Shown here: piece by piece, positions 59,273-64,000 of the stretch
Layout: each line of letters starts with the position of its first letter
Position numbering within the stretch: position 1 is the stretch's first letter
NCBI GenBank assembly: GCA_001598975.1
Contig: BBXU01002335.1
Location: 1-64,000 of the forward strand
Source: Parachlorella kessleri
Taxonomy: Eukaryota; Chlorophyta; Trebouxiophyceae; Chlorellales; Chlorellaceae
Direction of reading: 5' to 3'
Length of the DNA stretch: 64,000 bases
The notes under the pieces: model-generated
The model's database searches: none
What the model was told of the DNA's origin: nothing
What the model saw: the letters and a program-made list of their open reading frames with translations, nothing else
Translations under genes and position numbers: made by a program

Positions 59273-62200
59273 CTAGTCTGAGTATGAAGGCGAGGCATCT
59301 AGCAGTACCCCATGGCTGTTGCCTCGGCGCGGGCTCCGACCCGCCTTGATCATAAACCCTGCTACCGCATCCCGCCCCACCACCCCGTTCTCCTTGCTTT
59401 CCGCCTCCGCCGCCAGCCTGGCGCTGCCAACACCACGCATCACTGCCTTGAGGTTCAGGTCCTGGGCAGCCACCGCCTCGAGGAGCTTGTATTGCTGCTT
59501 GGTGGAAGCGAGGCGCAGCTCGAGCGCGTCCCGCTCACGGATCGTCCTGTCCTTCTCCACTGCCAGGCGGTCCAGCCGCGCTTGCAGCTCCTTACGCTCC
59601 TGGGACAGCCCCGCCTGTGAGCTGGCAGCTGCGGCCAGCTGCGCCTGCGCCTGCAGCAGGCAGCATCGATTAGGGGTGTGACTGGTAGCTTATGACACCA
59701 TGCCAATGTGATGATGGTACGCGGCAGAGCATTGAGGGGTGGGCAAATAACCTACAGCGCTTGCCAGTTCAGTGCATAAGTGGTGCAGGATTCACGTCAG
59801 CAGAGGCGCCGTTGGACTGCTTCACCACCAGGGAGGCCTGCCCAAGCCCTGCTGGGCCCGGCCCCCTAGCACGCAAAGTCGCTGGCACACCAAATGACCA
59901 ATTTCCCAGAAATTCGCAGTCAACCCACTTGCTGTGCCTGCCGCTCCGCCGCTGCCAGAGAGTCCTTGACAGCTGCCAGGGAGGTCTGGGCCTGGGCAGC
60001 CTCCTGCGCCAGCCTGGCATGATCTGCCTTCAGTGAGGAGACCTCCAGTTGGAGCTGCCGCATGCTCACAGCATGCTCATCGCGCAGCCTGCATGGCAGC
60101 AGGACTCATCACAAGATATGCATACAAGACATCGCGACGGCGACGGTTTTGCAGCCATGAAGTTCATGAAGTTTCAGTCCAAGCGAAATGGGCACCAGCA
60201 GGATGAAGTGCAGCAGCAGCAGTACAGGCAGCCAGCCCAGCACCACGGGCCAGCACTCCAGCAAGCACATACCAGGACATCAGCAGGGCATCGCACCCTA
60301 CCAAGGCTTACTGTACCTTCTGGTCTGTCCTCTCCCCGCAGCGCCACACCAGCCACACACCTCCCTCACCTGGCCAGCTCCCCCTGCAGCCGCCGCGCCT
60401 CGCTCTGCGCCGCCTCTGCCTCCCGACGCGCCGCGGCGGCCGCCGCCTCCCTGCCCGCCTCGCGCTCGGCTGCCGCCGCCGCCGCTGCGCTGTGCGCGCT
60501 AAGCGCCGCCTCGAGCCGGTCCTTCAGGGCTCGCACCTCGCCCTCGGACTTGACCCCCGCCAGGCGCAGCTCCGCTTGCAGCTCCTGCTCCCGCGTGCAG
60601 GAGCGCTGCCGGGCGTCCGCCAGGTCCTGGCGGGCCGCGTCCAGCTGGGACTGCAGGGGGCGGTCTGAAGCCGTCAGTCGGGGGGGAAACGTAGGCTCGG
60701 CATGAGCAAATAGGTGGGTGCAAGCCGCGAGGTGCCCAGGAACTGTGCATGTGAAGACCGGTAGAAAGGCCTCATGCATAGGTACCTGCAACTTGTCCTA
60801 ACATGCCTCGCTGCAGTGGCCCAACAATTGGGGATGACGGACCCGCCTTCTCAACTGTACAGCACAGCAAGTGCAAGAAATTTCAACTGACCACCCTCCG
60901 TACTCCAGCGGATTCAGCTTATTATCCAAGCTGAATAGTTCAGCACCTGGTCCGCACCTGCAGCACAGCCAGGGCGCCCCGGCTGCCGTGCACGCTATCC
61001 TCAGAGCCGTGCAACCGCTGCGCGGTGCCAGCCAGCTGCCCCTGCAGCCCCGCCCGCTCGGCGGCCCACTGCTGGGCCGCTACCTGCTGCGCTTGCTGGG
61101 CCTGGGACAGCGCAGCACGCGTCGCGTCGCGCTCACTCACCGCCTGCAAGGCAGCACGCATGGCTGCTGAGGGGAACTGAGGGGAAGCGCTGCAAGGTAC
61201 ACGTCTACCAGCTCCGACAAACAAAGGTCTTTAAACGCCAGGCACCTGCCTTCCACCGTCATAGAAACCCTCCCACCCAGAGCCACCAGCCTCCATTCAG
61301 GGTATAATGTATTAAGTCCCTCGGCAGGGCGCCCTGTTCGTCCACTCGCCTGCTGCAGGCTGGCCTCCAGCTTGGAGCAGCTCCTGCCCAGCTCCTGCCC
61401 CACCCGCCGCAGCTCGTCCACCTGGGACAGCAGCTCCTCCTTCTCCTCGGCCAGGGCATCCACCTGCAGGCTTTGAGCAATTATTTAGTTTGTCTATTCT
61501 CCTGCAGTATTCAATTATTTATTTACTTATTTATTCATATATTTATTCATTCTATCAGCCACCTGCAGTGAGGCTCCTTAGCATGTGTGTGCACTGGCCT
61601 GTGGACGTGTAGGCATGCAATCACGGTGCCAGCCGCAAGATTAGAGATGCGAACGTGACAGTCACAGCTGACGAGGGCACTTGCCGGTACTGGAATGTCA
61701 TGCCGTGTGAGCAGCATCCAGGCCACAATTTGCCGCTGGCTGCGACTGGCTTTCCATCGCCCCAGAATCCGTCGCACCGTGCATGGCCCTCCCTACCACC
61801 ATAGCAGCACAGTTCCCGCACACAGGGGCCCACCCAGCCGGCGCACTGCCAGCCCTTCAAGGCACCTACGACGTACGCTACTTAGCCCTACCTGCTCCTG
61901 CAGTCGCGCCAGCGGCTCCTGGCTGCCCGCCGCGGCATCCCTCAATCGCTGCAACCGCAGAGCCTCCTGCGCCCTCAGCGCCTCCACCTCAGCAGCCAGC
62001 TGGCGCTCCCTGGCGAGGCCAGCCTGGCGGGCACCCCGCGCCTCCTCCACCAACCGAGCGGCCTGCTGTATATGCTCCGCCACCTGGCAAGGAAGGATGT
62101 TCTCAGGTCGGTCGTTGGGTCTTCCCACATTATCTGGAAGTATGGCTTGGGACAAATGTCTCTCTGGTAGTACAGCCAGCATCAGCGCCACCCACACCAG

Positions 62201-63644
62201 CCCCCTCCCCCTCGGCCCGCGTCCCTCTTCCCCCCCACACCCACCCACACCGACACACACCTGCGCCTCCCGCTTCTGCGACTCGGCCAGCCGCACCGCC
62301 GCCCCCGCCGCCTCCCGCTCAGCAGCCGCCGCCTTCTCCCGCTCCGCCCTCGCCTCCTCGCAGGCCGTCGCGGCCGCCTGCTGCAGCGCTGCGGCGCGGC
62401 CTTGGAAGCCGGCGGGTGTGGCGTCCTTGAGCTGCACCTGGGCGGTAGTCAGGGCGGCTGTCAGCACCTGCGCAGGTCGGCAAGACATGGGGTTGGGCGG
62501 GCAGCCTTGGGGTATTGAGGAGTTGCCCAGGGTACGGAGCGGGGTCCTCCAATGTGACTGGGGAGGACGCCCGGCATGCTGCTTTCACCTGTTGGTTAGG
62601 TGTCCTAGTCCCAGCTGTCTACTGGCAGGGGCTGAGGTGGGATTGGTACTGCAAGTAGTGCGGTACTTGACGCGTTCAAGCAGGCTGCTCAGCACAGCGC
62701 CTGCACCAGCACAGCACAGCGCAGCGGACGCCATGGACCCTCCCTTGGTTTACATTCCCAAACTCACTGTCTTGTCAGTCTCCAGCTCCTCCACCGCCCT
62801 CTTGAGCTGCTCACAGGTCTCTGCCCGCCGCTCCAACTGCCCCGTCAGCAGCGCCAGCTCCCGCCCGACCTGCTCACAGCGCTGGATGGCACCCTCCAGG
62901 GCCGCCTGCAAGTAGGCACAGCATGGTTACCATGCCGAGCTCCTACCGTGCTGAGCAAACTCTCCTTGCCTGGAGTGCCCCCAATCTTCTGCAACCAAAA
63001 TCACGCAGCGGATCTGCGGGCCAAGTGGGGTCCTTGAGCGCCACAACCCTCCTCTCCCCACCACCGTTACCATACATACATACATACATACATACACACC
63101 CTACCCCACCCCAAACGCCTGGACCGCACACCTGCAGCTGCTGCTCCCGCCCCCGGCCGCCAGCCGCTGCCGTCGCGGCCGCCTGCAGCTCCCTCACCGC
63201 CCGCGCCGCCTCCTGGCCCAGCCGCACATTGTCCGCCGCTGCCACCGCCAGCTGCGCGCGGGCCGCCTGCAGGGCGCCCTCCAGCTCCCCCGCCCGCCTG
63301 GACACCGCCTCATTCTCCACCAGCAGCCTCTGGAAGTGGTAGGGAGTAGCGCTGCTGTTGCTGCTGGTGGCGGCCGGGAGGGCGCTCTCTACCGGTGCGC
63401 CTGCTGCTGCGGGACTGCCGCCGCGCTGTGCTGCTACTGTGGCGTGGGGTGCCTTGGTGGGACCACGGGGGCTGCCGGGGGGATGCTGGTTGGCAGAGGG
63501 CCCCGCCGGCTGACCAGCTTGCACAGCATCAACAGCGGCAGAGCCAGCAGTGTCACACCCAGCAGGCAGCTGCTGTCTTGCAGGCGAGGAGGGGACTGGG
63601 GCTGGTGAGCGGGGCCACTGTTGTGCACGCCTCTGCTCAGCCAT
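59273..63644 (-). CDS. Long coiled-coil protein
   Basis: Nine exons give roughly 700 residues from the ATG at 63644. The first 110 residues are Pro/Ala/Gly/Ser-rich and likely disordered. From PYHFQRLLVENEAVSRR onward nearly everything is a heptad-rich Ala/Glu/Arg/Gln/Leu coiled coil: ELEGALQAARAQL, QRCEQVGRELALLTGQL, AEKEELLSQVDELRR-like stretches, ARQDLADARQRSCTREQELQ and QERKELQARLDRL. The last 60 residues break the pattern (NLKAVMRGVGSARLAAEAES) and end in a basic/Ser tail (RSPRRGNSHG...SYSD). No ATPase, kinase or membrane segment is visible. It is likely a structural tether (Golgi, centrosome/basal body or flagellar type), but no family can be named because coiled coils converge. Seven of its eight introns are phase 0, and the one near 61349 has a GC donor (CAG|GCGAGT). 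The start is the first ATG of the open segment; upstream exons are possible. Confidence 0.78.
61497..61556. repeat. AT-rich low-complexity tract in an intron
   Basis: A run of ATTT/ATTC-type units stands out against the GC-rich surroundings. It lies within an intron of the coiled-coil gene. Confidence 0.8.
63068..63099. repeat. (CATA)n microsatellite in an intron
   Basis: About six CATA units lie in the first intron of the coiled-coil gene. Confidence 0.88.
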
Positions 63645-63860
63645 GGCCTGCGCAGAGGTTCATGAACGGTGAGCACGAGTCCCCCTAAGAAGGCGCCCCC
63701 TCACTCCGTGTCCTATGCAGAGCATGTGCTTCTCGGAGTCACTTTCTTGCTGACCCGCCAAGCCCACTGCTACCCCTACCACCCACCGCTCAGTACCTGC
63801 AGCGGCACGTCCGACAGGAGGGCCTACACCCACAGTGCCAGGGACCAGAACTTGGCTCCA
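63645..63860. other. Presumed upstream region of the coiled-coil gene
   Basis: No gene is resolved. It should contain the 5' leader and promoter of the coiled-coil gene, or an intron leading to an exon outside the window. Confidence 0.4.
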
Positions 63861-63996
63861 CCACACAGTGCAGACCACGGCTGCCAACCCCCAACACAGG
63901 ATCCACCCAACACCCACCCACCTACCCACCACACAGTGCAGACCCCGGCTGCCAACCCCCAACACAGGAACCACCCAACACCCACCCACCCACCTT
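63861..63996. repeat. 68-base tandem repeat at the right edge
   Basis: Two copies of a 68-base unit (beginning CCACACAGTGCAGACC) differ at only a few positions and reach the window edge, so the array may continue outside. The unit is CA/CCCA-rich. Confidence 0.88.
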
Positions 63997-64000
63997 GGTG

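Noticed and set aside
1..64000. Search for CRISPR arrays, transposon ends, tRNA or rRNA genes
   Set aside because: The direct repeats seen lack spacer structure, no terminal inverted repeats or transposase motifs were found, and no tRNA-like cloverleaf or rRNA segment was recognised by eye.

Overview
This window is nuclear DNA of a eukaryote, most likely a chlorophyte green alga. The coding segments are short and separated by many GT-AG introns of roughly 70-400 bases. GC is moderately high by eye, and microsatellites are scattered through introns. The recognisable proteins are plant/algal: an ISA3-like isoamylase, a P3A-type plasma-membrane H+-ATPase and a UVR-ApaG protein with a transit-like N-terminus. 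No bacterial operons, rRNA or tRNA genes were seen. Most continuous ORFs are fragments or shadows of spliced genes, so gene models here were built by joining exons by eye on splice signals, reading phase and known family motifs.

Layout, left to right: (1) a stand-alone asparagine-synthase-domain protein with a C-terminal zinc ribbon (+, 554-3335); (2) an F-box/leucine-rich-repeat protein (-, 3507 to about 7406, start unresolved); (3) a WW-GYF domain protein (-, 8343-10412); (4) a UVR-ApaG protein (-, 11086-12760); (5) an unrecognised multi-pass membrane protein (+, about 13522-14519); (6) a possible small membrane protein (-, 15381-15963); (7) an ISA3-like debranching enzyme (-, 16059-25036); (8) the ribosome-biogenesis factor BOP1/Erb1 (+, 25479-33126), divergent from isoamylase; (9) a P3A H+-ATPase with more than 20 exons, including microexons (-, 34810-46125); (10) a protein with two DUF4864-like segments (+, 46799-48796); (11) a JmjN/JmjC histone demethylase of the KDM4 group (-, 49829-54704); (12) an unrecognised nuclear-looking protein (-, 55462-57478); (13) PEN-2, a gamma-secretase subunit (-, 58131-58668); (14) a long coiled-coil protein (-, 59273-63644). 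The genes look like ordinary single loci without a shared pathway. Starch breakdown, ribosome assembly, proton pumping, chromatin and intramembrane proteolysis sit side by side.

The most unusual signal is a recurring structure, not a gene. Short tandem duplications repeatedly span exon-intron junctions. In BOP1 and in the last intron of the H+-ATPase, a copy of the 3' splice site plus the start of the exon lies exactly 105 and 84 bases upstream. Both are multiples of three, and both intervening segments are open, so alternative acceptor use would add 35 or 28 residues in frame. In the ATPase, one 5' splice site is repeated in about 90-base units, and another has grown into a 12-unit, 19-base minisatellite whose unit contains the exon end and the donor. 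A decayed case lies in isoamylase. Four introns also appear to use GC-AG borders, and the ATPase has 22-, 28- and 23-base microexons. Together these suggest a genome in which splice junctions are being locally duplicated, which fits tandem-duplication models of intron gain and alternative splicing. RNA data would decide this.
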